Assembly: GCF_000208745.1 (NCBI RefSeq)
Contig: NC_030852.1
Coordinates: forward strand, 32,971,379 to 33,035,378
Direction of reading: 5' to 3'
Length of the DNA: 64,000 nucleotides
Origin: Theobroma cacao
Taxonomy: Eukaryota > Streptophyta > Magnoliopsida > Malvales > Malvaceae
A model generated the notes under the pieces. The model made no database searches, had not been told where the DNA came from, and saw only the letters and a program-made list of their open reading frames with translations. The translations under genes and the position numbers were made by a program. Of this stretch, positions 49,397 to 60,420 are shown in pieces; the stretch's first letter is position 1, and the number at the start of each line of letters is the position of its first letter.

Positions 49397-52300
49397 CAAC
49401 TGTTGAACATCAAAATTGAAGACTGTTTACCTGCCCATTATTCAAAGGGACGTGGGATTAGATTTCCTAGTCTTTTCCCAACTCTTTCCCTGGAAACATA
49501 ATTAAGGTGCCAAGAATGATCTGCATTAATTAAATTATTGATCTAATCATAGCAAGGAAGACGAATCATGTATGTTGACTAAGATAATTTTATTTGTGTG
49601 TTAATTTTCAAAGCAGAAGCTGCGAAATTTCACTTTGGAAACGACAAATGGTAATAACTAGGAGCTTATGCTTATCATTTGAATTCATTTGAAGAAGTCC
49701 AAGATTTTTTTAAGCAGTTTTACAGAGGGAAAACAATGGTTAGACCAATGCTAGCTAAAATGACACTAATCAAGTTATAATTCAAGGTTTTGATTAGTGG
49801 TACCGATAATTTGTAGGTATATGTAGCATTCTTTTGAGGGTATTTAAGTCCTGTTGCGTAACCTTACCAAATACATTAATCCTGTCAAATTACTCGCATA
49901 AAAAGTTGTTACACTGCGAGTGATGGTAGCTAGCTGCAGAATCAGATGATAATTCCTTATTCACATTGAATTTAAAATGTTGTGGTCTGATCTTCGATAC
50001 AACTTTGTTTCGTTTAACTGGATCATATCATCGCCCATTAAGTTAATGTTTTCTTGCGAGCACGGCAGTGGTAGTGCACTTTTCAGCAGCAAAAACCCTG
50101 AAACCATCTGGAGAAAAATGTGAACCAGACTGAGAAAGGAAGTTGAGCTGTTTCTGTTTATATCAGTTTCCAAGTACATGCGCAGAACCACGCGGCAGAC
50201 AAGAATTTAGCAGATGAAACATTTATTAACCATCACTGTCCCGAAGCCATGATTACAGAAAGACATGGCTAGCTAAAATATGAAGCACGTGGGACATTTG
50301 TTGGTTGCGCAAAAGAGCAAGACCTTGATCAGACAACTCTAGCACGTCACTAGCAGTTAGGATCTTTCAGTACTTTTGATGTCTTACCCAAATTTCATTC
50401 CAAGACAGAAATCATCTGCCCTGTCTTCTTGTTCTTGTTTGGTTGGTTCCTCAGTAAAAGGATAGGGAAAGGTGAAAATGTAACAATATATTTGGTGGGT
50501 GGGTCGGGGGGGTGGTGTATGCAAGAATCTGACCAACTAAAAGCTACGCCTAGCAGTACTAAACACAGGTAAGTCATGAAATCCAACCACAGTTGGCATT
50601 CAAAGTATATACTAAGACATTTCCCATTTGTGGCTGCTTCCAATAAACTTCTATTTTTGGCCAGAAAAAAAAAATTAGTGAATTAAAAACTGGTATAATA
50701 GATGAGAAAAAATATATTTAAAAAAATTGCTATATAATTAAACCTTCTATCATTCTATGACGTAAGATAAAACATCACTTGAAAAAAATTACCTAACTGA
50801 TACTGTACATATCAATAATGTTTGGAATATGAATCATGACTTCCGGTTGAGATGATGCAAAAATAAGTTATTATAATTGATGTTATTAATTAGGATAACT
50901 TAGCTCATGCCTCCTTCCTAATATCCACACTAATTGCTGCAAAACTGTTGCCTCCCACTACTTGCATTATGGCATAACCGCTGATCCCATTTCAAGCTAA
51001 ATCTAGAACTTGCTTTCTCAAATTTAGAGTTAAATACATCTCATGTAAAAAAGTTTGTTAATTAGACATTATTAAATTTAATAATCATCTACCTGCATTG
51101 GCGTTAAAAGTCATAATTACTATAAAATTATCATAGAATTGATCTTGCATGATGCAGATGAGAATTAATGATAAGAAATCATGTAATTTGCTTGAAGAAT
51201 TCCAAGTCCGCTAATTAAATAGAACAAAAACAATTTGTATATATTAAAGGGTAAAACATTTGTAAAGAAGAGTAATTAAATTAGCTTTAGTACTAAAAAA
51301 GTAAAATTAATCAACTAAATAAATATTATAAACAAAATGTAATTTGTTTGAGGTTTTGTTAACCTCTATGTCTGCTACGAGGGTTGTAAATGTTGGGTTT
51401 AATTAAGCTATAGAATAACAAGGCATAAGGAAGGCACGTTTTTTTTTTTTTGAAGTTTATTTAATGCATTAATTATCTCCAGAAAGACATACATACTAAT
51501 AAAAAGTTGACTGTGACTTTCCAAGGTCAACTATTCATGCACAAAAACACATGCACATAGTGGCATCATTCACTGTTTTGTTGCTCAAGGCGTGATGGAT
51601 AATAATTGCTACAATTTTGATGTCTTTTTCAAAGGTTGTGGGTCTTTCTAGGAGTGTTTGATTGCTATGTTAGGAATGAACAAAAAATGAGATGTAAATA
51701 ATTTATTGTAAATAGCAACAGCGACCATGATAACATTTTGGTTTATATGTCCCCTTCAGAATTATAATACCAATTATGGCAAGAATTATAAGATTAAGAA
51801 ATGAGAACAAATAAAGGGTAAGAGAGTGGAATTTGGAATCATTGCCAACAAATTTAATTTCCATCTCCATGAATTTAACAATGATGTGGCTCATGAATCT
51901 CCAGCAAAAGTACACCTTAGCCTATACTCACAGACCTAGCTATTTGATGGCTATATAGATTAAAGAGATGAGCTAAATTAATTAATCCAAAATAAGTATA
52001 TATTTTGTATTTAATCTACAAGATATGTAGTGGCAAATACATCCAGGAAATGCAGAATTGGTTTAATCTTTGTTCTTTTTCGATGGACTTTTGGACTTTG
52101 GAGCAGCAAAAGCAATATTACCTGTAAACTCCATGCATGCAACTTGAAGTTTCCATATGACATGGCAAACAAAAGTTGAATTTGTTTTCCTGTCTGTAAT
52201 CATATATATATTGAAATTAGTACACTTGATCAGCTGCCCTTACATATCCCTTTCTCAAACTTCAAACTTCGAGCATGATTGACATTTTACACGCCGCTGA

Positions 52301-53718
52301 TCATCGTCAATTATAAGACAAACAATGTTTTGTCTTGTTACCATCTCTTGTTGATTGGATTAATTAACCATTTAACAAAGTCAACATTCGTTCCAGGGAA
52401 AAGAAAACAGAGCAACAAAACGGGGTCAGACTTCATCAATTTTGGTCTTGATTTGTCTCCAGTGAACAAGATTGCCAAAATAAATTTGTGGGTAGAGTGA
52501 GGTGCAACCATGGCCGCAGCTCAAGTTGGTGGAGGTAGGACTGAATAAGATCAAAATTGGTGAATAGAGTCAACTGAGATGCTGTTCGCATGATAGCAGC
52601 GGGACCCTGGACCTTTCTATTGATATTTCCTAGTAGTTAATGTGGTAAACATGAGCAAGCTTTTAAGCTATTATCAATCTAAACCATCAAATCTCATTTT
52701 ATAAAAGCTAATCAAGATCATTTTCTTATTATTGAAGCAAAATTTGCTTATGAGCAGTTATTGTGGGAAGCAAGCGAGAAATAAAAAATGCTAGAAAGTT
52801 TATCGCAATAATTAGCATTTGGAGGACAACAGTATTCATACGTAGAGCACACGGAAGTCCGAAATCGGAATAGTACACCACTTTCCTTGAAAGAATTATG
52901 TGTGGATCCTTATTGCCTCACCTAAAGTCGAATTTTTGTGGGAGCAAATATTTCTTTTAATAAAACGGGGGAAAAGGAAACTTATGCCTCACTGCCAGTC
53001 TATAAGGACTAGAAGAGGCCCAGGAGATGGCCCATCAACCAACCATAGATAACATAACGTAACACTCTCTTTTTTTCTCTGACTAGAAAAGCCAGGTTGC
53101 CCTGTCTGTTGCTTTTCCTCAAAGGCCCTTGAGGCTTGAAGGGCACTCTCGTGCTCTCAAGAGCATTGGCTTTTGCCTGTGCGCTGTGAAGTGTGTGAAC
53201 CGTTACAAAAGGGATGGCGCTGCAGAGTAGAGCTCTCTTTTTTCTTTTTTTACCTCAAGGTACATGATATTGAATAAAAAGTTGGGAGTTGTCCCACAAA
53301 GCAGTTACAGTTGAGAAGAAGCAATCCTTCTAGGGACTGTTGTGTGGGGCTTCCCCTAGGATAAGGCCAGCATTGCAAATGTAGGATAATCCTTATGTAA
53401 GGCGATTTTCCCTATAGACAATGCATAATGCATTCACATTTGAACTAGAAGGGAACAAGGTTTTTGCTGTTCTCTCTCCAGTTCCCTAACCACGGTAGCC
53501 ACTCCCTTTGTATCTACGGATGTATAATTTGGTAATTCCATGGAGCTTAACAAAATGAAATGGATTCGAATCAAACCCAAAGAAAATGTCATGAACGGAA
53601 AGCATATTATTACATTTTCGAAAACAGGGGATCAAATCTTTAATTTTTTTTTTTGAATATTCTACGATACATTGCCTGCAGATTATTGTTAATATTAGTA
53701 CTTACCGAATTATGGACA

Positions 53719-53727
53719 AATGTTAAA
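53719..53727 (+). repeat. Left 9-bp target-site duplication of the putative MULE
   Basis: AATGTTAAA, identical to 55392-55400. Confidence 0.5.
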
Positions 53728-55391
53728 GAGAAAATTGTGACAAATAACCTTCCTCATAAGCCCAATTCAAAAATATAATTTTTTATAATTTTAACTACTT
53801 TTGATCAATTTTTGGTATGACTTAACAATAATACTCTTTAAACAATTTCAGATAAATTAAAATGGTTTCAGTTTTCTCTTTCCTGCCATCCAGATAAAAA
53901 TTTTAAAATTAAATCTCGATTTCTCTCTCTACTCAAATATGTCTATCTCGCCATCCAATTCGCAGATATAACATCAAGCTCTTTCTTATCTTGTTTTATT
54001 TTTTTGGATGGTAGATCTTAAGGTTTTTAAGGGCGATGAACAACGATTTTGCTCAGGGAGAAAGAATAGCTAAAGCATGTTTGATAGATTTTATGGTGGT
54101 TCACGATTTTGTTGTGTTTGTGATTGGGATGATTGTTAAGCATGTTTACTAGAGATTTTGATTTTTTATGAGATTTTGAGTTGAAATTGTTCAGGGAATA
54201 TTTTGTAAAAAGGGTATATTTTGTTTGTATATAAGGGGAGTGAGCAAGACCTCCCGATAGGGATATATTTTCTCTTACTTAGGAGGGTTATGAAGTTTTG
54301 TAACCTATCTTTTATCAAATGCACAATTTCATGGCTTAGCAAAAAAAAAAAAATGTGTTTTAGGTTCTTGAGTTTATTGGTTTATTCATAGAACTCAAAA
54401 ATTAAGTTTACTGATTTTTAAGTATTGCGTGACTTAATCACCGTGTGACTAGTTTTAGTCATTACGTGATTGGTTTTAGACATTACGTGACTAGTTTTTA
54501 TACATTGCGTGATTGATATTTAAGCAATGCCTAAGTCACACAATACCTTACTAACTAGTCACGCAATGCCTTACTAACAAGTCATGCAATGCTTATCAAC
54601 TAGTTATGTAATGCCTTATCAGAAACTAGTCAAGCAATGCCTTATCAAAAATTAGTCACGCAATATCCAAAGTTAGTCACGCAATGCCTATCAACTAGTC
54701 AAGCAATGTCTTATCAAAAATTAATCACGCAATGCCTTATCAAAAACTAGTCACGCAATGCCTAAATTTAGTCACGCAATGCCTTATCAGAAACTAGTCA
54801 CGTAATGTCTTATCAAAAATCAGTCACGTAATGCCCAAATTCAATCACGCAATATCCACAGTCAGTCACGCAATGTCTAAAAACTAGTAACATAATTCTC
54901 AAAAATCATCAAAACTACTGAATTCCATTTAACAAGATCAACAACTTCAAACAATACACCATATTCTATTTAACAACATAATTAACAAATATGAATGCTC
55001 AAAATGTTCGAAAGTTTTTCTTCATATATCAAAAATCACTCTAAAATGTTAAAAAATACTTAAAACGATCACAGATTTTCTTCATGTATCAAAAACTACT
55101 TCAAAATGCTCAAAATGCTTAAACTTTTTTCTTTCTGGTAAGAAATACTCTAGAGATGAATAGTCTGATGAGGAAAACTCAAAAAATATGAGTAAGTTTG
55201 AGGCGTAAACCTAAACATACTTGACCCGTTAATAGGTTTCAGGTTGAGGCGCAGAGTCTAATGAATTGGTCGATTTCATTAAAGACAATTTTGTCTAATT
55301 TTTTTTTCTCTTTGTTAAAAACAGATAAAATTATAAGAAAGACCATTCTTAAAAACACCTTATGCCTCAGGGCCATTTATGAAAAATACTT
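53728..55391. mobile_element. Putative non-autonomous Mutator-like element (MULE), about 1.66 kb
   Basis: It is bounded by the identical 9-mer AATGTTAAA at 53719-53727 and 55392-55400; 9 bp is the Mutator-type target duplication length. The left end GAGAAAATTGTGACAAATAACC...CATAAG and the right end read in reverse, AAGTATTTTTCATAAATGGCCC...CATAAG, are diverged terminal inverted repeats with the AAAT(AA/GG)CC core common in plant MULE ends. The inverted similarity continues into a TATAATTTTA motif. There is no transposase and no substantial ORF inside. The centre is a strand-switching tandem array, annotated separately. The TIR match is imperfect, so the class is an inference. Confidence 0.5.
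54423..54892. repeat. Degenerate tandem array (core GTCACGCAATG) with a strand switch
   Basis: The core unit is AACTAGTCACGCAATGCC, often followed by TTATCAAA; unit length varies from about 17 to 27 bp. Roughly five units on the left (about 54423-54512) are in inverted orientation (CATTACGTGACTAGTTTT). Roughly sixteen on the right (about 54523-54892) are direct. Common variants are CACGTAATG, CAAGCAATG and CATGCAATG. The two arms could pair into a long imperfect hairpin. No coding potential. Confidence 0.85.
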
Positions 55392-55400
55392 AATGTTAAA
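55392..55400 (+). repeat. Right 9-bp target-site duplication of the putative MULE
   Basis: AATGTTAAA, identical to 53719-53727. Confidence 0.5.
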
Positions 55401-58400
55401 CTAATCATTTTTCTTTTGTTGTTTATGTTTATCTTCCAACGTTCCTAGAAAATGATATTATCCATCTCTATTGTCTTTCACCTTTTTTTCTTTTTCTTTT
55501 TCTTTGTTCAGAACAAAAGTCTAAATGACAACTTCACAGAACGTTATCAAATGTTACCCTCACATATAGATAAAAAGATACTTAATTTGATGTTGTTGGG
55601 TACGTTGAAAGACCTATAGGGGTGGTTTTCCTAATGATGTTGTAGCTTAATAATCATAACCAAGGTGATGAACATGTAATTATATATTTGCAAACGTAAC
55701 CAGACAACGCATATGGTGTGTTAAGAACTTGAAATCATTTGAAAATTTCACTACAAACCACATCAGCAATCAGTTAAGATGCCCTCACGCCCTTTGTGAA
55801 CAAATAAACATCCCCTATCCCCAACCAAAAGAAAGGCCACAGAAATGGTCCAGCAAGTTTCTGGCCCAAATATTAACTGGGCCAATGATTTATGGACCAA
55901 ATTAGGAGCATTCAATGCTATACTGAGTATCTGACACGTTCTGCCTCCACTCCTTATATTCGATCTTTGGAATGATATATCTTTGTTGGACCAAATCCTG
56001 TCGAATCAAGCAGTTCCAATGTCAATTCTTTTTTTTTAAGTTATAAATAGAAGTGGAACTTGTTGCAAATGTTCAGTCCGATTCTGCAATGATTGATTTT
56101 CAAGCATTTAGCTAAGGTGGCTTATCAAATTATATATCTTACCCATCATTTGCAACCCTACTGAATTGAACCAAGTTTAGAGCAGCTCGCCAACAACTCT
56201 GTTTTACTTACAATCTTTTTATGTTCTTAGGATCATCTAATTGTAAATATGATATTCATATAGGTTGGGAGGGGGCGATAATTATAGTAACAAATCCATC
56301 AAAACCTTAAGTTTCAAGGCTTAGTTAGGTATAGGATGATTACCAACCATGAATAAGTGTTGGTGTCTGCAGAGGTCTAACCATCATCATCTTGGAAATC
56401 TTGTAAATTTTGCAAGATTAAAAATGCTACTTTTAAACTGCTCAACTAAGTCAATAAATTATTTAAAATTGTTTTCTTATAGTAATTCCAGAGCGAAATC
56501 GACCCCTGATGCAATAATCTCCCACCAACAGGAATCTTATAACTTGGCTCCAAGGCCTTTCAACAGATTATGGGCAGATTAGTCTTATTATTTTGTTGTT
56601 ATTAGTTTTATTAGTTAACAAATCTGAATACCTAATATGTTGTTTAGTGTACTATATTTGTTAAGTAACAATATTCCAAACTTAATTGCCTATGGTACCA
56701 AGCAGTTGATGTTTTCTCTATTTTACAAGAGGAACGTTATAACTGACGAGTAATATCTCTGCGCCTCTTTCCTTTATTTTTAAGTGTCATATGCTTTTTA
56801 GAGTTGATTTTATGCCATATTTTTCATATTGCTATCATTTCAAAAATATTATTATAACGTCATGTTGTAATTTGGTTTTCCACACCATTTAAGTTTTATG
56901 TAAATTATACATTAAACCACGTTAGTTTCAAGTAACTTGTAAGTCGTAACCCATGTGAAAATCAGTTGATTCGCTCATCATTTTCATAGTAAATAAATAT
57001 ATAATTTTTTTGAGAGCTGTAAAAATAAACTGCAATGGTTATAAGGACACAGTTTCATTGTATAAAAAAATTTGGAAGAAATAAAGCTGAAACTTTTCAA
57101 TTAGCAATGTCACGTTGTGGTTTATAATTTGTGTCCACGTATTAGATTAATATTCTATTATTATACCAAGTATAAAATTAATATGGTGCCATGAAGTATC
57201 ACAGCAGATCTTAAGGTCCATGCACAGTGGAGGAACAACAAACTGGCAAATCGGGATGTACCCCTTTGTCTACTTGTCCAAGCTAATTAATTATCTGGCG
57301 ATTCCAACCATAATTATCTAAGCAATTTGTCCCCATTAACCTTTGCAATTCAAGTAGTTTAATAAAAGGAAGCAGACAAATTAGTGTATGATTAATGTTT
57401 TATCCTTATAAATTAATCTAATCAGCTATCATATAGAGTCAAGATCCTAATACAATAAAAGAATTGGCTGCATTTTTGTCACCATTGGGAGCAGATGTCA
57501 TGTTGGAAAAAAAAGTAGCTAGTCCATATATTCCAAATATATATGGCAGCTAACTTTTTGCGTTAGATTCAAATATGGAAATGGAATTCAGTGGCTTAAA
57601 GGATTTGGCATTCGTGTAACCTTTGTTCTCTTCTTCAAGTCCCAAATGGTTGTATTCTCCTCTGCCTAATCGAAATTTTATGGTGGAAAAATCAACGCAA
57701 GTCTCATCAAATTTACAGAAAAGGTTAAAAGTAGAATTGGGGTACAAAAGGAGTACTTTCTCTTGGTCATAAAACCCTCTACTTCTTATGTGAATGTCTA
57801 TTCTGTTTATATATATAATAATCATAGGATTCTACTCAAATGTCCTTCACGAAAGGAAAGTATAACCATACATATGGATGGAAAAAGCATGATTAAACAT
57901 ACGAAAATAAAATATAAAATAAAAAGTATCTGATGTCTCATGGACTCTTTATTGTATACTAGGGTTTATCAAAGACTCAACCAATCAAATGCAAGAATTC
58001 TTTTTGGGGGGGAACAGTGCTTAACGTTTAAAAGTTAATGATATCATCAAAGGAAAGAATGTAGCTTCTTTCAAGTTTCCTCCAATGTCATGGTAAGATT
58101 GACAGAGCCAGACGGCTTAATCCCCATTGCCTGCTACATCTTTTGTTTTCGAGCAATAACGTTATTTTTGTGCTCCCATGAGTCAGTTACATGCACTAAA
58201 AACGACACTACAATTTGCAGAACAAAAGCCTTGCCTTACGCCTTCCATGTTTTCTTGTCTTCTGGTCTAACCAATTTCCGTTCGCTATTTCATGCACAAG
58301 CACGGTTGTCTCTCCTCCCTCACCTGTCGAAGGACGGCTCTTAATTTCTTGGTTTTGGAATGGAAAATTTCGGCATTAGACTTATATACCAAAAGTGAGA

Positions 58401-59750
58401 AAAACATTTTGCTTTAATTAAAGGGACACGTGTGTGGTTCTCTTGAGACATGGACGTCCCAAGCGTCTGTAGCTAAAACGTTTTTGCGTGTGGTCCATTG
58501 TTCCAAAATTCCATATGTTTAATATGATCAACACTTTCCAACAAAAATCTTTATATCAAAATAAGAAACGACTACTGAAAAAAAAATGCTACTATAACTT
58601 TTTTAACTATTTTTTCTTCTTTTTTTTTTTAAAAAAATGGACTTTCAATTTAAAAACTAGTTATATATTTCAATTTCAATTATGTCGTCCTACTTTGTTA
58701 CAATTCTCTTAGATCAATTAATGAAAATTAGTGAATCAGAAGGAATTTATGAAATTTTTGCTTACTAAGAACCTAGATATCTTGAATTCAATATTTAATT
58801 GATTATTGGAAAGAACCAAAACACTGTACCAAAAAAAGTACTACCTTGTTAACCCAGAGTAACTGCAAAATTGTTCATTACCCAGAAAAAGTCTATTAAG
58901 ACTTTACTGATAATCATTACGTGTTAATTAGATTTTAATGTAAAATTAATTATGGGGAAGTTATGAATAATTGTTAATAATTAATTAAACTGATCAATTA
59001 ATTCAAATCCTGGCTCTCCGGGACACCTAAGAGCCTCAATCGGGCTGTTCGCCCGATCCTTGACGTCCTTGGTTTAATTTGATAGCAACAGCCAACAAGG
59101 CCTTTGATATTTTATATGAGAAGGATATTAAACCCCTTTTGGTTAAATTTGTCTGATTTTTTTGCTAAAAGGAGTCAAGAAAATGCAATTATTTGTCAAA
59201 TAGGTTGAAAAATATACCTAAATCAAATTACGATTTTAATACTTGGCTTGAAGAAACAAAATCCCATGTGTTACGATTATTTAGAGTAATGCTATTTTTA
59301 GATAAATAGAATAAAATTTTCAACATGACAATCCCAATAAAATTAATCCGAAATTATGGACTTTTAATACTAATACTTTTGAGCTCTGATATGTGGGATT
59401 GCATATGCCTCAATTTGAAACCCATGTTATCCTCACATAATTGAGGTTAGAATTCCAATATTTATATGTGGTACAAACTTGGTAACACCTCAAAACAAGA
59501 AAATTTTTAATTTACTTTATTTTGTTTTTTTCTGTCCCACGCTTCCGAGCATCAGCGCGTGCCCGGTGCCGACCATACCATATCTTTTTATGCACCTCTC
59601 TTTTCTTACGCTAGTCTGACAACTCAAAAGTCTCCTATATAAACATCTCTCAATCTCCCACCGTCCGAACCTTATTCTGTCATACTTCAAACTCGAATTC
59701 AGGTATTCATCCACTGCCCAAAACCACCAGGGTCAACACTTCTTCTTTTC
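55401..59750. other. Intergenic DNA upstream of the SAUR gene
   Basis: No gene recognised. The sequence is AT-rich, with a single G-box-like ACACGTGT near 58427-58434 and a GC-richer patch with two hairpins at 59011-59057. The ORFs at 56349-56582 and 58090-58344 have no family resemblance that I can see. Confidence 0.55.
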
Positions 59751-59751
59751 C

Positions 59752-59758
59752 TATAAAA
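59752..59758 (+). promoter_or_regulatory. TATA box of the SAUR gene
   Basis: TATAAAA within CTTTTCCTATAAAACC lies 171 bp upstream of the ATG at 59929. This would put the transcription start near 59785 and give a leader of about 145 bases. No TGTCTC auxin-response element was noticed in the last 500 bases before the gene. Confidence 0.55.
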
Positions 59759-59928
59759 CCAAACTCAGAAACCTGAAAAATAAAATAAGAACAAGGAACA
59801 GAGGCATTGCTTTGACCCTTGTCTGAAAACAGACATCAGTAGCCAGTCTAGCGAAAACCCATTTCCCAAATCAGATTTTAACACTACCCATTTGATTATA
59901 TTTCATTTTTTTTCTTGACAAAAATATT

Positions 59929-60420
59929 ATGAAGAAGATTAGAGGGTTCAAGCTTGGACGCAAGCTAGTGAAGGTTTTCAAGTGGATAATCCGACCCAGA
60001 AGAAGAATCTACAGGAACAGTGTCTTGAGTCCTCCAACCCGAAGGTACAATCCGTTATCCAGAATCTGCTCTTTTGCGAGGTTTCTTCGACGTGGAACCA
60101 AGGGGCTGTGTAATTCGAATGCGGATCCGGGTTTCATCCAATTGGGTGAGGAGGGAGTGAAGCGGGTTGGAGTGCCGAAGGGGCATCTTGCCGTGTACGT
60201 TGGCGATTCAGAAGGTGACACGACCAGGGTGGTAGTGCCCGTAATTTATTTTAATCACCCGCTATTTGCGGAGCTGTTGAAGGAAGCCGAGCGGGTTTAC
60301 GGGTATAATCATTCCGGAGGGATCACGTTGCCCTGCGGGATATCGGAGTTTGAGAAGGTGAAGATGAGAATTGCCGATTGGGAACATTGCCGACGGAAAC
60401 CACACCGTCGTTATTTGTAA
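59929..60420 (+). CDS. SAUR family auxin-responsive protein with a long basic N-terminus
   Basis: Single-exon, 163-residue protein; intronless structure is the rule for SAURs. The conserved SAUR core is about residues 79-147: RVGVPKGHLAVYVGD, VVVPVIYFNHPLFAELLKEAE, then YGYNHSGGITLPCGISEFEKV. SAURs of this core type act in auxin-linked cell expansion, some by inhibiting PP2C.D phosphatases and so raising plasma-membrane H+-ATPase activity (family knowledge). Residues 1-62 are strongly basic (MKKIRGFKLGRKLVKVFKWI, RPRRR), longer than in the common ~100-residue SAURs. They resemble the SAUR36-type subgroup, where MKK/RxRGFKxGRKLV is recalled. Residues 152-163 are also basic. The ATG follows a TATA box and an AT-rich leader, with no better upstream start. 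The exact SAUR number cannot be assigned. Confidence 0.92.
   Translation: MKKIRGFKLGRKLVKVFKWIIRPRRRIYRNSVLSPPTRRYNPLSRICSFARFLRRGTKGLCNSNADPGFIQLGEEGVKRVGVPKGHLAVYVGDSEGDTTRVVVPVIYFNHPLFAELLKEAERVYGYNHSGGITLPCGISEFEKVKMRIADWEHCRRKPHRRYL

Larger units (their letters stand above)
45301..53727. other. Gene-poor intergenic DNA
   Basis: No recognisable gene in 8.4 kb. It contains (CTT)n at about 45500-45515 and 48688-48705, a cluster of GGCCCA/TGGGCC motifs at 47358-47437, a (TA)n tract at 49357-49393, and T-headed segments near 51438 and 53236 that resemble reversed retroposon tails. Overlapping ORFs on both strands at 47226-47793 are low-complexity and match no family. Confidence 0.6.

Noticed and set aside
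54423..54892. CRISPR array
   Set aside because: Plant nuclear DNA, degenerate units of variable length, no unique spacers, a strand switch and no cas genes.
56349..58344. ORFs at 56349-56582 and 58090-58344 as genes
   Set aside because: Short, no domain, no promoter or splice context, composition like the surrounding DNA.
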